NCBI GenBank assembly: GCA_946800325.1
Contig: OX326959.1
Span: 46,189,566-46,253,565, forward strand
Direction: 5' to 3'
Length of the DNA stretch: 64,000 nucleotides
DNA from: Luzula sylvatica
Lineage: Eukaryota; Streptophyta; Magnoliopsida; Poales; Juncaceae
The position numbers were made by a program, and so were the translations under genes. The notes beneath the pieces were generated by a model. That model was not told the DNA's origin. It saw only the letters and a list, made by a program, of their open reading frames with translations, and made no database searches. Shown in pieces: positions 1 to 10,846 of the stretch (position 1 is its first letter; every line of letters starts with the position of its first letter).

Positions 1-479
1 AAAAAATGTTTATGTCGTACCAGTATTTTGCATATTATACTTGTTACGAATTAAAACAAAGTAGATGAGATTTATAAATCTAAATCAGAACTATTTAGAA
101 GTAAAAGAATAATATATGGTAAAACTTACCAATAGTCTCGTTGATAGTACTCACAATTTTCTCCATTGATTCAGAATTAACTATTTAAAAAAGGAAAAAA
201 TTTCAAATTATTAGCTCATCTATAACACACACAAAAATACACGAAACTATTTAGAAAGGCTAAACTAATATGAGAAACCTTTGAATTTCGCAAATAAAGA
301 AATAATTTGGGAAATAAAAATCAACAAAAAAGGGGAAAAATAAAAGGAAAAATTCAGCAAATCTCAATACCAAATTGCTTGCTTTTGAAATGAGAAATGT
401 ACTTAGACTGTAAAACCGGTTCAGTTCAACTTTATAGAGAAAGATAAAAAGGAAACTATTAAATGGCTTTTAACTCAAC

Positions 480-620
480 GGCTTGGCACTACCCCCCTCA
501 CCACCCCACCGAGAGAGAGACACGTGAAGCGTACCAACAAGTGTCCAGATCCTCTTTGGCACTCTTTGTGTGGCCTTTCACGTGGCTTCTCTCTCAATCC
601 TTTTGATCTTATGTGAAACT
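480..620. promoter_or_regulatory. Paired G-box region
   Basis: Two CACGTG G-boxes lie at 521-526 and 579-584. Each is flanked by a GA- or CT-rich stretch, so the two halves look like an imperfect inverted pair. The stretch is more G+C-rich than its surroundings. G-boxes bind bZIP and bHLH factors in plants, so this may be a promoter of a gene beyond the left edge. No start codon or gene can be tied to it here. Confidence 0.35.
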
Positions 621-675
621 TACTTTTGGTATATTATTAGTACAATGTTCAAAGTAATATCATGCAAATATCATT

Positions 676-987
676 AGGGGCCCAATTTCACGTTTACCCC
701 TGCAAAATATCATATGTGCCGTCCTTTCTATATTTATTCCATTATATTGTACAGATACAAATGAGTAAATGAAAAATAAGGAATATTTAGACGTGTTTGA
801 ATAATTAGGAGAGCAAGGGTATTGATGATATTTCTTATATTTTATGGGGGGTGCTCGTGATATTTCACATTTTGGAGGGCATACATGATATTTCGAGGTT
901 GTGTATTGATTAAGTGGAGGGCATACATGATATTTTGGAGGGTATACATGATATTTTATGGGGGGTACCCGTGAAATTCCCCCATAG
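676..987. repeat. Family A foldback repeat, copy 1
   Basis: The left end (AATTTCACGTTTACCCC, then AAAATATCAT) is matched in inverted orientation by the right end near 950-987 (ATGATATTTTATGGGGGG, GTACCCGTGAAATT). The inside has further copies of the GATATTT / GAGGG(C/T)ATACATGATAT motif. The same terminal motif recurs at about 7.2, 23.2, 24.9 and 44.1 kb. It is probably a MITE-like element. Boundaries are approximate and no target duplication is claimed. Confidence 0.55.
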
Positions 988-1041
988 CATGTGTGGATTG
1001 ATTAAGTGGTGTAAAAAATTCTATACTACTTATTATAACTA

Positions 1042-1938
1042 TCAAGCAATAAAAAATATATAACTATCAAGCAAAATAATATGATATATAACAAACATAA
1101 TAATACCTATTTTATCATTAAGTAATTGGGTATCGGGGGAGCTTTCGCTTAACGGGCATGGATCTTGCAATTGACATCCAGAATCCATTTCGCTTCCAGA
1201 AGCTTTTTCACACAGAGTTGTTTCTCTCTCCTCCCTTTCAAACTTCACTCTCTCCCCTCCCATTTCCATTAAAGGAAAGCTCGACTGAGAAAGTTCCAGG
1301 TCACCATTATCCTTCGTCAATACGTTCTCTATTTCATTTCTTTCTTTATTTATCTTTTCAGTGTGAGACAGAGAAGCACTAGTTCTCTCTTCAACTTGTG
1401 TGTTTCTCTCTCCTCGAAGAACTGTTTCTCTTTCCCCTTGTAAGCTCGTGGGGCCCACTTGGCATTCTCCTCTCTCGTCCACCTCATTATGTGTTTCTCT
1501 TTCTATTAACATTTCATGCACCAAATTTTTCGAATTATGTATTTCATGCACCAGAGATTCAAAATTATGCTCCATTACAACCCCCAAATTATCAGAATTA
1601 GACTCGATGGAACCCACTTGGCCATTCAAATTTCCACTAGTTAGAATCTCGTCCCCCAAATTTTTAGAAATTACCAAATCATCCCTTAAATTTTCAGAAT
1701 CAGACTCTTTTTCATCTGAAACGACCATCTCAGGCCCTACTATAGAATTCAATAACTCCTCGGACCAAATATGGGAATCATCGTCATTATTGTTATTTGA
1801 TGTGTGGGGCCCGGTTTCAGAGACACTAAACATGTCCCAAAATGAATTTTTGCAGCTTGGATCTGATTGGTCGAATTTAAATGCATCTTGCATTAAATGC
1901 TCCTCCTCTGTAAGCTCGAAGTTCTCAAAAGAATCCAT
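1042..1938 (-). CDS. Unrecognised acidic protein, partial model
   Basis: I do not recognise this gene. An open frame of about 298 codons starts at ATG 1938 (MDSFENFELTEEEH). A good acceptor (CATATAG) ends at 1949, ten bases before the ATG, which suggests a 5' UTR intron. The product is rich in Glu, Ser and Asn, with an acidic Asn/Asp run (NNNNDDDS). A degenerate internal repeat of the type SxNLxxE lies around residues 95-165, followed by a charged GERE/ERNT-rich segment. A possible donor (ATAG|GTATTA) at 1106 would remove the hydrophobic last 20 or so residues, so the drawn 3' end may be intronic. No transmembrane or catalytic motif is convincing. It may be a regulatory or nuclear protein; real expression is unproven. 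Confidence 0.45.
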   Translation of the reverse strand: MDSFENFELTEEEHLMQDAFKFDQSDPSCKNSFWDMFSVSETGPHTSNNNNDDDSHIWSEELLNSIVGPEMVVSDEKESDSENLRDDLVISKNLGDEILTSGNLNGQVGSIESNSDNLGVVMEHNFESLVHEIHNSKNLVHEMLIERETHNEVDERGECQVGPTSLQGERETVLRGERNTQVEERTSASLSHTEKINKERNEIENVLTKDNGDLELSQSSFPLMEMGGERVKFEREERETTLCEKASGSEMDSGCQLQDPCPLSESSPDTQLLNDKIGIIMFVIYHIILLDSYIFFIA

Positions 1939-1948
1939 GCTTGTATCC

Positions 1949-3120
1949 CTATATGACAAGAATAAATAATGTAAGTGCATGCTTGTTTGGTTGTATTCAT
2001 GTATAACTGAATGAATAATATTAATTTCTCAGATACATGAATTTAAATTCTCAGGGGCATTTTCACAAACACCTTGTATCATACAAGGAAAAAGAGGAGC
2101 GAGAGAAAGGTCACTTCAAATAAGATGCATTGTATTGGTTTTTAGATACATCGAATTTAAGGATAAAAATATATTCAACAAAGTGAAAAAAATAACAGAT
2201 ATATCAAGATAAAATCGAGAGTTAATAATATAATAAGAAAAATATTCAAAATCTCAGATATTGCTCTATTCATCTACTATACAGCTCACAGATAACATGA
2301 ATCGTCTTGTTTTTTACAAAAACTGCAATTTTTGAGCTGGATTTTGAGCATATTTCGGAATTGGGCTCTATTTGAAAATCCTACGCACACAGGGGTATCA
2401 CCGTTCGACATTACAATTTCAGAAAAACACATCCGAGTTCGCGAATCTGCAATTTGCATTTCGAAATGTAACGAAAAGACACGGCCTAAAGTTTAAACGA
2501 TTTTTTTCATTTCTACTTACAGTAAGATCACGGAAAAATCAACCAGAAAACCTCAAAAAAATCCTTACTCGATAGATAAATTCGACAAAAAAAAACTAAA
2601 AAAAAGGGAGAAACGGTACCGTTTCATTAGCAGATCTTCAGCAAACGGAAGCCCTAATAGTGCATTTTACTCTATTTATTGTATTTTTTGGTGGGGTTTG
2701 GGGGGTACTGATTTCTAAATAAGCATAGAGAAGCGGGAGAGCCCAATGTGGGAAAAAGAGTGTAATGCTCCAATTATCTCCGTTGCAAACAAACTGGAAA
2801 CTTCCATTTATTTATTTAAAAACTATAGATGGGAGTCTTTTTATTCAAAAAATGGACACATAATTGATCCGGATAAATCTGTCAGAGTGAGTCCCTACGT
2901 GTAAGGGACACTGAAAAGACTTCCTTTTTGACTGAAAGGACCATTAGGCGTGTTTGCTAGGGTAGTTCAGGAAACAATATATGAATATCAAGGAAACTAC
3001 GATCGTAGAAATGTGCAAAAACTATGAGTGCAGGATGTTTAATGAAAAAGATTAGATATAACAAATAAACAAAATATTTTAGAAATGTATTCCTTAATCA
3101 TATAAAAATATTATAATTAT
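1949..3120. other. Upstream region of the 1-kb gene, no coding signal
   Basis: A+T-rich sequence with no convincing exon. It probably holds the promoter, 5' UTR and a 5' UTR intron of the minus-strand gene. A short GGTACC-centred palindrome (AAACGGTACCGTTTC) lies at about 2613-2627. The small open frames here have no family features. Confidence 0.3.
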
Positions 3121-3129
3121 GTTACGTAC

Positions 3130-3660
3130 ATTATATTTATAGAAAAAAAAATTAATAAAATTAATTTTTAGAGAATATTATTTTTGTAATACCAATAATT
3201 TTTTAGAGAATATTTTTTTTAATAAAATTATTTTTTAGTGAATATATTTTTAATACAACTAAATTTTAGAGAATATTATTTTGTAATACAACTATTTTTT
3301 AGAGAATATTATTTTTTTAATATCACTAATTTTTACAAAATAATATTTTTAATACAACTAAATTTTAGAGATAATATTTTTTAATACAACTAATTTTTAG
3401 AGAATATTATTTTTCGGATACGAATAAGGTATTCGATATCCGATTTCTTATGAATACAGCCATTTTTTAGATTATATTATTTTTTAATACAACTAAATTT
3501 AAGAAAATATTATTTTTCGAATACAACTAATTTTTAGAAAATATTATTTTTTAATACCAATAATTTGAAGAAAATGTTTTTTTTTAATACAACCAATTTT
3601 ATAAAAAAAAAATTAGAATATTATTTTTAATACAACTAAATTTTAGAAAATATTATTTTT
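3130..3660. repeat. Degenerate A/T-rich tandem repeat
   Basis: About 14-17 diverged units of roughly 30 bp, each of the form AATACAACTAATTTTTAGAG plus AATATTATTTTT. The units drift in length and sequence and are interrupted once near 3420-3450 by a GGATACGAATA motif. No coding potential. Confidence 0.7.
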
Positions 3661-3664
3661 TATA

Positions 3665-3830
3665 TGGATACGAATAGGTATCCGATATCTTATACGAATA
3701 CATATACGACGGTATCGGATAGCCGATTTCGAATACGAATACGAATACTGTATTGATACAAATATGGATAATAATACAATATCTAATAATACGAATACGA
3801 TACCGGATACGAATAAATGTGAGAAGACTA
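3665..3830. repeat. GAATACGA / GGATA low-complexity repeat
   Basis: Short reiterated GAATACGAATAC, TATCCGATAT and GATACGGTA-like words on both strands. This kind of GATA/ATCC-rich segment is common in plant transposon ends. Similar word use is seen at about 46.74-46.90 kb inside a helicase intron. Confidence 0.5.
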
Positions 3831-3999
3831 CGTTGATTAAGAAAATAATTATTAGTTCAAATTAAATTAAATAAATAAATAAATAAAATCAGATACTTAA
3901 ATTAGATTAATTAATTTATTACGTAAATTAATTTTGTTAATTAAATAAAACAAATAAAAATAATGCATGAAAAAAATAACATAATTCATGAAAGTTCGA

Positions 4000-4640
4000 T
4001 TAATGATAATACATTTTATCAATGATACATGTTGGGATAATAAATAAAGGGAAAAAAAAAAATTAAAAACCTAACTTTTTCTGAAATTTTAAAAAAAAAA
4101 AACCATCTTTTTGGATATTCCAAAAAAAAACCCTAAAAAAACCATCTTTTTATGAGGTTAAAGTTAACATTTGATGGTGTTAAATTTTATTTTGACAAAA
4201 ATACCCCTTTCCATTTCATCTTTGATTTTACTAAAGTATTTTTTTTTATTTCATATTTAATCTTCATAAATATTGTTAAATTATACTAATTAAAAAAATA
4301 TAAGACTATGTTATATTTATAAAAACGTGTTATTTTATATATATTAATGAAAAACTAACATAAAACAATAAAAAATAACAACGGTATCTTATGCACCTTG
4401 AAAAATCTTTGCAGAAAAATATTATTTTCGTCAAGTATACAATATAAGTATATTGATAGTTTCAATTTTCTTTGATTGTTATTAATAGTATATCTATGTC
4501 ACTATATATTATGGGCATAATTTTTTTCAAAGTTCATTACTACCCAGATATTTTCATGCTTGCAAAAATAGTATTTTTCTGTCAAAATATTTTCAAGATG
4601 TATACTTCTTTTATATTGTTGTTTTTTCCTGGTAAACTAA
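4000..4640. other. Intergenic A/T-rich stretch
   Basis: No gene seen. It holds poly-A-rich words (AAACCATCTTTTT repeated at about 4100 and 4140) and an ACAAAAATACCCC motif, probably decayed transposon sequence. Confidence 0.3.
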
Positions 4641-4659
4641 CATCAAACAATATAGGTGA

Positions 4660-4695
4660 CTAGAACAAACCTGCGCAATTGTGCGGGAGTATCGT
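4660..4695 (-). mobile_element. Helitron-like 3' terminus, minus strand
   Basis: Read on the minus strand this is a short hairpin (CCCGCACAATTGCGCAGG), a TTTGTT spacer and a terminal CTAG followed by T. That is the layout expected at a Helitron 3' end: stem-loop, then CTRR, then insertion before T. The element would extend to higher coordinates, but I could not find its 5' end. A related terminal word (CAATATAGGTGAATAGAACA) recurs near 19,487-19,506. Confidence 0.45.
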
Positions 4696-4872
4696 TAGTA
4701 GCTCCTCATACAACATCAATAATCAAGCAAGAGATTTTTTTTTTTAAAGTAAATCTAACAAGGAAACAAGGTTTACTGCTAAGTTTCATAACAAAACAGC
4801 TATTTAAAACGAAAACTATTACAAATTTTGCAAATTCATACTATTCGAAAACGTTTTGAGCAGAAATAGAAT

Positions 4873-6469
4873 CTAGACTCTAGAAGATTCGGACACGTCT
4901 AAACCTTTCGCAAATATATGGGTGAATTCCTCCATCTCACATTTCGGGAGGTTTAGCGATACCTGAATCGTTCCTTTCTCCTTTCCGGCCAATATGAACA
5001 CTTGTACATCGCGCGCATCCGTCACCACTATCTCCATCCTCTCGGGTCTCCCGAACCCAAAATCAGCATCATACAATCGTAATATACCGCTCACTAAGAC
5101 TTTTAACCCGTCAGGAGTATTCAAAAACTCGTCCATCTCTCTAATTCCTTTGATTGGTTTACTTTTAGCATCCTCGATGGCTCGTGCAATCTTAGTGGTC
5201 GCTTCTACAAGTCCATTTGTCGTTGCTAACATAGAACTCGCGAGATCAACACGAGTTCCATCCACACAATTACCCGTGTAACCCGAGGGAACGGGTGGGT
5301 TGACGAGACCGCGACAATCTCTCACGAAGTATAAGTAGGACGAATTGTCGTCATTGCAAAGACCTTTGGCCTTGGCAATACAAGTCCAAATATACGCAGT
5401 CACGACTTGAAAAGTGGATGGAATTGGTATAGAATTATTTGCTTTCTCCATAACTTGTTTCTTCAGGAATTGAGTGGAGACCGTGTCAAGAAAGAAGCTT
5501 TTCCTCGTGATCGCAACCTGACTTTGCGTAGTACAATCAGACCGCCATTGTGGTATCTGTTATCAATACAGCGAGTTATACATGCGAGCATCAATAATGA
5601 AAATAACAATCGATAAAGCAAAACTTGGAATTTTGTTCTCTTACTTTGGGCAGATCAGGAGCTAATTTTTTTATCAGCCTCGTAGCAATCTCATTTTCTT
5701 CTCGGTGTCCAATCACCACTCTGTCGTGTACGGGCATTGCTTGCTTGACTGCATCTGTTATATTTCCGCCTTGACAAACCGCACCCCATACACGAAGGAA
5801 ATGTATGAGGCCGTGTACATCGGTCATTGCATGGTGAACCGTGATACCAATTGCGATGCCTCCTCTAGCAAATTTCGTGACCTGGACGGCCATCACGGGC
5901 AAAGGAAGTTCTTCGCACGTTATATGGGGAACGAGCTCATCATATAAATCCATGTCGTGGATTGGGTCCCGAGCGAGTGACGTTACCTATACCACGACAA
6001 TAGTTTTGTTATACTCGTGAAATCAATAGGGACGATCAATGGTGACGAGATAGTAAGTCGTTACAAAATTTCTAATTATTTTTTGAGAGGTCAAGCTTGT
6101 ATAACTTTCAGATTCAATAAAAACAATGGTAAAATACTACATGAACATTTTTACCTCGATATGAGACTCGGCCTCGATGAATCTAATACCAGTGTTGGAT
6201 GAGCAGGAAATGACGATCGAGGACGATGGGAGGAGAGCTAGTTCGCCGGCAAATGGGTGGAAGAAAGGTAGGGTGGCAGAGAGAGAAGATTTAAAAGGCT
6301 CGAAGGAGGAGAGAGAGAAATCGGGATAGAGAAAGAGATTCTTTATCGGAGCTGCGATAACTAACCCTAAATCAAAGAAAGATAATGGTATTTCAGGACC
6401 CGGGGATGGAAAATCGAGACCTTGAGGGAGTTTAAGGAGAGACGCGTCAAGAATTCGAGTGCTCGACAT
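4873..6469 (-). CDS. BAHD acyltransferase, anthocyanin/phenolic-glucoside malonyltransferase-like
   Basis: Transfers an acyl group from an acyl-CoA to a hydroxyl or amine, in the cytosol. The three-exon model (6469-6155, 5986-5645, 5556-4873) closes in frame at 446 aa, normal for the family, with GT-AG introns. The catalytic HxxxD is HAMTD at residues 157-161. The structural DFGWG motif is DFGFG at about 384-388. The segment DCRGLVNPPVP...YTGNC at about 299-316 corresponds to the YFGNC motif of the flavonoid/phenolic-glucoside malonyltransferase clade. The N-terminal LSFFDL and LPFFHPFAGEL blocks also fit that clade. The start MSSTRILD is chosen over an in-frame ATG six codons upstream, on family spacing. 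The HxxxD is intact, so it is probably active. Acyl donor and acceptor cannot be read from sequence. Confidence 0.9.
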
Positions 6470-6954
6470 GATTTTTTCACTAACCATTGCAATATCTTTG
6501 GAGCCACTAACTATTTTATTTATAGACACAACTTCACACTTAATGAGGAAAACAGCATGTATAACTAAATGACGTGGCATTTCATCATTAAAGCAGTCAA
6601 CAAATGAATTTGTCACATTTGATGCAGTCCATCCCAGTGATTGGCCAAGCACTTTAGAGGGCGTTTTATTTGGAAAACTAATAATAACCTGTTGAATTAA
6701 AAAATTGGAGTTAATTAATAATTATGTTGACTATAGACATTAATCCAAGGTACACAAAATGCATAATCCCAAAAATCAAAGATGATGCATAAACCTGATA
6801 TTTCAGACTGCATTTCCTCAAAATCTCTCAAAAAAATTCCATAATTCAAAATTCAAAATTCAAATCAATCAAACTACACTTATCGACAATATTTTTATAT
6901 TTAAGTCTATACATACTTCGTGCTTATTTGGCTATTTCTTTCGGGACAATAATA

Positions 6955-8117
6955 CTAAGAATCCATGGGTTCGGTAAAGCTAGGGTGTTCCATAAAAAGT
7001 TGCAATTTTAAAGGATCGCTATTCATGGATTTTATAGGGGTTATTTCAGAAACTTGCATCCATTGTTTCGTATCAGTTGGAATCCATGAATTAGCTCCCT
7101 CACCGTTATTTTCTACAGAAGGAATCTCACGAAAATAAGCCGATACTTCCCAATTGGTCCCTAGAAAACATATTATATTGCAAAATTAGTTTCCTGTCAA
7201 CTACTAAATTCTTATAATTTTTTCATTGGAATTTCATGTATACCTGCCTAACAATTAAAATATCATGAATACCCCCTTCTTTCCTAGATTTACAAACCAA
7301 TGCCTGAATTATACCCCTTTATGATATTCCATACGTTTTATAGGGGGGTATACATGATATTTAGAGATATTGCATGGGTATACACGTGAAATTGCGAAGA
7401 ATAAATTTCAGTACCTTGAGGAAGGGGTTTGGTGATGGATTTAGAAACATTAAGCTTGATCAAGAAAGCCCTAAGTGCAAATTCCAATTCATTCTCGTTA
7501 ATACTCGAATTATAAGATTGATTAATATCTAATTTGAAAACAAATTTCTCCAAGGGCAATTGATCTTGGTCGTAGAATATTACCACCACTCTCTCTACCA
7601 AACCCTAATATATATTTTAAAAAGAAGTTTCAAAAATCAAGTTGCAAAATTTGATAGAGATAAAAGGGGGACCTTTTGAATAAATGGGAGAAGGGCAAAA
7701 GTGGAAGAATGAATATAATTTGCTAATTCGGGATGCCTTGTCTTGTTCACAACTACAGTCATGTATCTTCTCCTCTCAAATGCCTCTATTTATAATGAAA
7801 TCATACAATTCATAATTCATAATTAAATTAATTTGCAGAATACATATCATAATTATAATCAGATTTAAAAAACTAGTTATTTGTAAAAGAAATAAATGAT
7901 TACTATGAGGATATAAACCCTTGAGGAAAACAATGCAATTTATTGCCACTTCTAGAAACTCGACCAATACTTGAGCCGTTTGCCCTATTATCGAAAAGAC
8001 AAAATAAACCATTTATAAATAATAAATTTTAAACTGATTAATATATGGAAATGAAAAAAAATGCGAACATAAGTTCAGTAATAAATTACCTTGAGGGGTT
8101 TGATTCTTTCGATCCAT
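6955..8117 (-). CDS. REV7: DNA polymerase zeta accessory subunit REV7 (MAD2B)
   Basis: HORMA-domain protein that bridges REV3 and REV1 in translesion DNA synthesis in the nucleus. Coding exons are 8117-8090, 7984-7904, 7785-7673, 7604-7415 and 7160-6955, totalling 618 nt, or 205 aa, the usual REV7 length. Landmarks in order: MDRKNQTPQ start, VLVEFLEVAINCIVFLKGLY, FERRRYM, RHPELANYI, LLPFIQKGLVERVVVIFYD, FVFKLDINQSY, LEFALRAFLIKL, SWIPTDTKQW and a C-terminal PLKLQLFMEHPS. All introns are GT-AG. An acceptor ending at 8130, just upstream of the ATG, points to a 5' UTR intron that would span the PPR gene. Intron 4 contains a family A repeat. The gene looks intact. Confidence 0.95.
7228..7395. repeat. 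Family A foldback repeat in REV7 intron 4
   Basis: The ends are an inverted pair: AATTTCATGTATACC with AAAATATCATGAATACCCCC on the left, and GGGGTATACATGATATT with GTATACACGTGAAATT on the right. The copy fills most of the intron at 7161-7414 without touching its splice sites. Confidence 0.6.
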
Positions 8118-8175
8118 GGTAACTCACATCTGATAAATATAACAACAAATGTGTAAATAATATAATAATAGCTAA

Positions 8176-9966
8176 TTATGCAAATGCATCCCTCAAATCA
8201 GCGAAATAGCAACAATGCATCAAATCAGCGAGAACCGAATAAATACTATGAGTTTCACTATGAGACGAATCTCCAGCATAAAATTCATGAATTACTCCAT
8301 TTATTTCAATAAACGAACAACCGGGCACCTTATTTACACTTTGGTCCCTCATAACCCCCCTAATTCTCTTCACATCCCCCCACATTGAATTATTTGCATA
8401 CACATTAGATAATAACACATATTCTCCACATTTATTTTCATTAATATTATTTAACTCTGTTATTTTATCAATTGCATAATTTGCAATTTTGATATTTCCA
8501 ATGGACCTACATGCGAAAATTAGGGCACGCCAAATAACTATATCAGGGGAAATAGGCATGTTTTTAATGAATTCATATGCTTCACGAATAAGTTTAGCTC
8601 GACCTAATAAATCAACCATGCATCCATAATGTTCGATTTTGGGCTTAATTTTGTACATTTTACACATACGCCCGAAATAAAAGTACCCTTTTAGAATAAG
8701 CCCTCCATGACTACAAGCCAGTAAAACCCCCAAAAAGGTGACTTCATTGGGCACCACATCATCATCTCTCTCCATTTCCTCGAACAAATGGAGAGCTTCA
8801 ATGCAATGCCCATTCATGGCCAAACCAGATATAATAATAGTCCATGTAAACACGTCTTTTTTATTTAATTCGCGAAATATTTTATAAGCTTTTTCAATTT
8901 CTCCACATTTTGAGTACATATCAATCAATGCATTTTTTACGATAATAGCATTGGATAAATTATTAATATCGCAATATGAATGCATATAAATGCCTTCATT
9001 AAGAGCACCCGTTTGTGCACACGAAGAAATAACAGAGGAAATTGTGGACTCGTCAGGTTTAATATTAGTATTTTCCATTCGTTTAAATAGTTCAATCGAT
9101 TCCTTGAATCTTCTGGAATGATTGTACCCTACAATTAAAGCGCCCCAACAAACTGAATTTCTCTCTGGCATTTCATCGAACACCTTGCGTGCATCCTCTA
9201 TGAGGTCACAATTGGAATACATGTTTATTAACGATGAACCTAAGTAATAATTCAAATTAAACCCATTATTGACTATTAAAGCATGGATTGATTTACCAAC
9301 TTGCTTTAATCCTAATTTTCCACATGAAATAAGGGTTTTTATGGGTGTGACCTCATCAATTTGAATAGACTCCTTAACCATTTTTATGAATATTGTTAAT
9401 GACTCTTCATACATTTCATTATCCAAATATCCTGAAATCATACTGTTCCATGAAACAATATCTAGGCTTCCATTCGGAGCTGTATTAAAAACCCTTTTTG
9501 ATAAATTTACCAAACCAAATATAAAGTACATTTTGATGAGAGAATTGAGAATAAAAGTATTGGAATCAAACCCTAATTTGAGGCTCAAAGAATGGATTTG
9601 CTCCCCTTGTTTGAGATGAGAAATTGATTTAAGAGAAGTTGTTAGAGTATAACAATCTGGGGTTATGTTGTATTTGCGGATTAGAGAGAGAAGAGAGAAA
9701 GAGAGAGAAGGGTTTGGACCCTTAGAGAGAGAATTTATTAGAGAATTAAAGAGATGGAGATTTGATTCCTGTAAAAGACTGGATGTAATGGAGAGCGAGA
9801 AGAACTGGACAAGTTGGTTACGGGTGGAAATGGTTTGAGAAGAGAGGAATTCATTGAGAGAAAAATTAAGTTTAGGGTTTGAAATTGTGGATAATGTTCT
9901 GTGGAGAAGATGGTGGTATGGTTTTCTCAATGCCATAATAATTATATGATTAAGAAATCCTTGCAT
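8176..9966 (-). CDS. Pentatricopeptide repeat protein, PLS class with E domain
   Basis: Intronless 596-aa protein. After a basic, Ser/Thr-rich N-terminus that looks like an organelle transit peptide (MALRKPYHHLLHRTLSTI from the second ATG at 9933), about a dozen P, L and S type repeats follow. Typical blocks include DIVSWNSMISGYL, NALIDMYSKCGEIEKAY, DVFTWTIIISGLAMNG and HYGCMVDLLGRA. It ends with an E domain (PGCSFIEINGVIHEFYAGD) and a short tail, with no DYW deaminase domain. Such proteins bind RNA site-specifically in mitochondria or chloroplasts, often for C-to-U editing or splicing, here needing a DYW partner if editing. The target is unknown. Its stop is 58 bp from the REV7 ATG. Which ATG is used (9966 or 9933) is uncertain. 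Confidence 0.93.
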   Translation of the reverse strand: MQGFLNHIIIMALRKPYHHLLHRTLSTISNPKLNFSLNEFLSSQTISTRNQLVQFFSLSITSSLLQESNLHLFNSLINSLSKGPNPSLSFSLLSLIRKYNITPDCYTLTTSLKSISHLKQGEQIHSLSLKLGFDSNTFILNSLIKMYFIFGLVNLSKRVFNTAPNGSLDIVSWNSMISGYLDNEMYEESLTIFIKMVKESIQIDEVTPIKTLISCGKLGLKQVGKSIHALIVNNGFNLNYYLGSSLINMYSNCDLIEDARKVFDEMPERNSVCWGALIVGYNHSRRFKESIELFKRMENTNIKPDESTISSVISSCAQTGALNEGIYMHSYCDINNLSNAIIVKNALIDMYSKCGEIEKAYKIFRELNKKDVFTWTIIISGLAMNGHCIEALHLFEEMERDDDVVPNEVTFLGVLLACSHGGLILKGYFYFGRMCKMYKIKPKIEHYGCMVDLLGRAKLIREAYEFIKNMPISPDIVIWRALIFACRSIGNIKIANYAIDKITELNNINENKCGEYVLLSNVYANNSMWGDVKRIRGVMRDQSVNKVPGCSFIEINGVIHEFYAGDSSHSETHSIYSVLADLMHCCYFADLRDAFA

Positions 9967-10340
9967 GGGTAATGGTTTGCGTTTTAGGGTTTAAGCTCAG
10001 GATCAGATCAGGGTTTCAGATTTAAGACAACATTCTAAATAACTATGGTGATTTCAATTCCAATTAACTATTTGCTTAAGCAATTCCATAAAAATCATTA
10101 TCATTACTTTCTGAAATCTTCTGACAAACACAAATCCTAATAATCAGTAACTCTTAACTGATTAATAGCTAAAATATCCAATAAAAACCCTAAATGTACT
10201 CCACTCGATCAATATTTCAATACAAAAAGCATTATCGCCGAATTCTAACCCAAAATTGCGTAACTAATACGGAGAGAAAGAGAGAGGAGAGTTCATACCG
10301 ACGAAACCGTGACTTCTCGTGCTCCCGCGAGAAATGAATG
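9967..10340 (-). promoter_or_regulatory. Promoter and putative non-coding first exon for PPR/REV7
   Basis: On the minus strand a GA/CT-rich leader-like stretch precedes a good donor (GTTTCGTCG|GTATGA, exon end 10299, intron from 10298). Together with the acceptor ending at 8130 this would make a REV7 5' UTR intron holding the whole PPR gene. A telo-box-like AACCCTAAAA lies about 20-30 bp before the PPR ATG. Splice signals are seen; their use is inference. Confidence 0.4.
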
Positions 10341-10539
10341 GCTGTATAAGAGAAGTTATAAATGCACCCGGTGCACTACCACCACACACCGCATTGATTG
10401 AAAAAATAATTTCGGCCCTTTTTGTTGGGCTTAATTATGATTTATGGATGAATCGAAGATGTGAATGTTACCATTTTGTTGTTCAATACATTTTTTTATA
10501 ACTCATACATTTTTAGAGAAAAAAAATTAAGATTATTTT

Positions 10540-10846
10540 AAAAGAATGATTATATTTGTATGAAATATTTTGTTAATTATATAATATTTGTTGTTATATT
10601 TTATATAATATATATATAATGACATTAATATAAATATTATTGTTTGATTAAAACACAATTTTTTTTTGTTATCATAACAAAAAATAATTGATAATATTAA
10701 AACATATACATAATAATAATAATAATAAATGAATAAGTTGAAAAATAAATTTATTTTAAAATCATAATATAATACAAATATATATTTTGTATTACAATGA
10801 AAAATGTAATTAACATTTTCATCGCACAATGCGAATATTTTCCTAA
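10540..10846 (+). mobile_element. Helitron 3' portion, copy 1
   Basis: The last 300 bp align by eye with the 3' part of the elements ending at 13,817 and 32,443. Shared words in order are ATATTTGTTGTT, TATTGTTTGATTAAA, TTGTTATCATAA, AAAACATAT and TTTTGTATT(A/G)CAATGAAAAA. It ends in a weak hairpin (CGCACAATGCG) and CTAA followed by T. The 5' end is not found; non-autonomous and probably truncated or decayed. Confidence 0.6.

Noticed and set aside
1158..1969. Plus-strand frames of 67-189 codons at 1.2-2.0 kb
   Set aside because: Antisense shadows of the minus-strand acidic gene, with Ser/Leu-rich translations expected from its codons.
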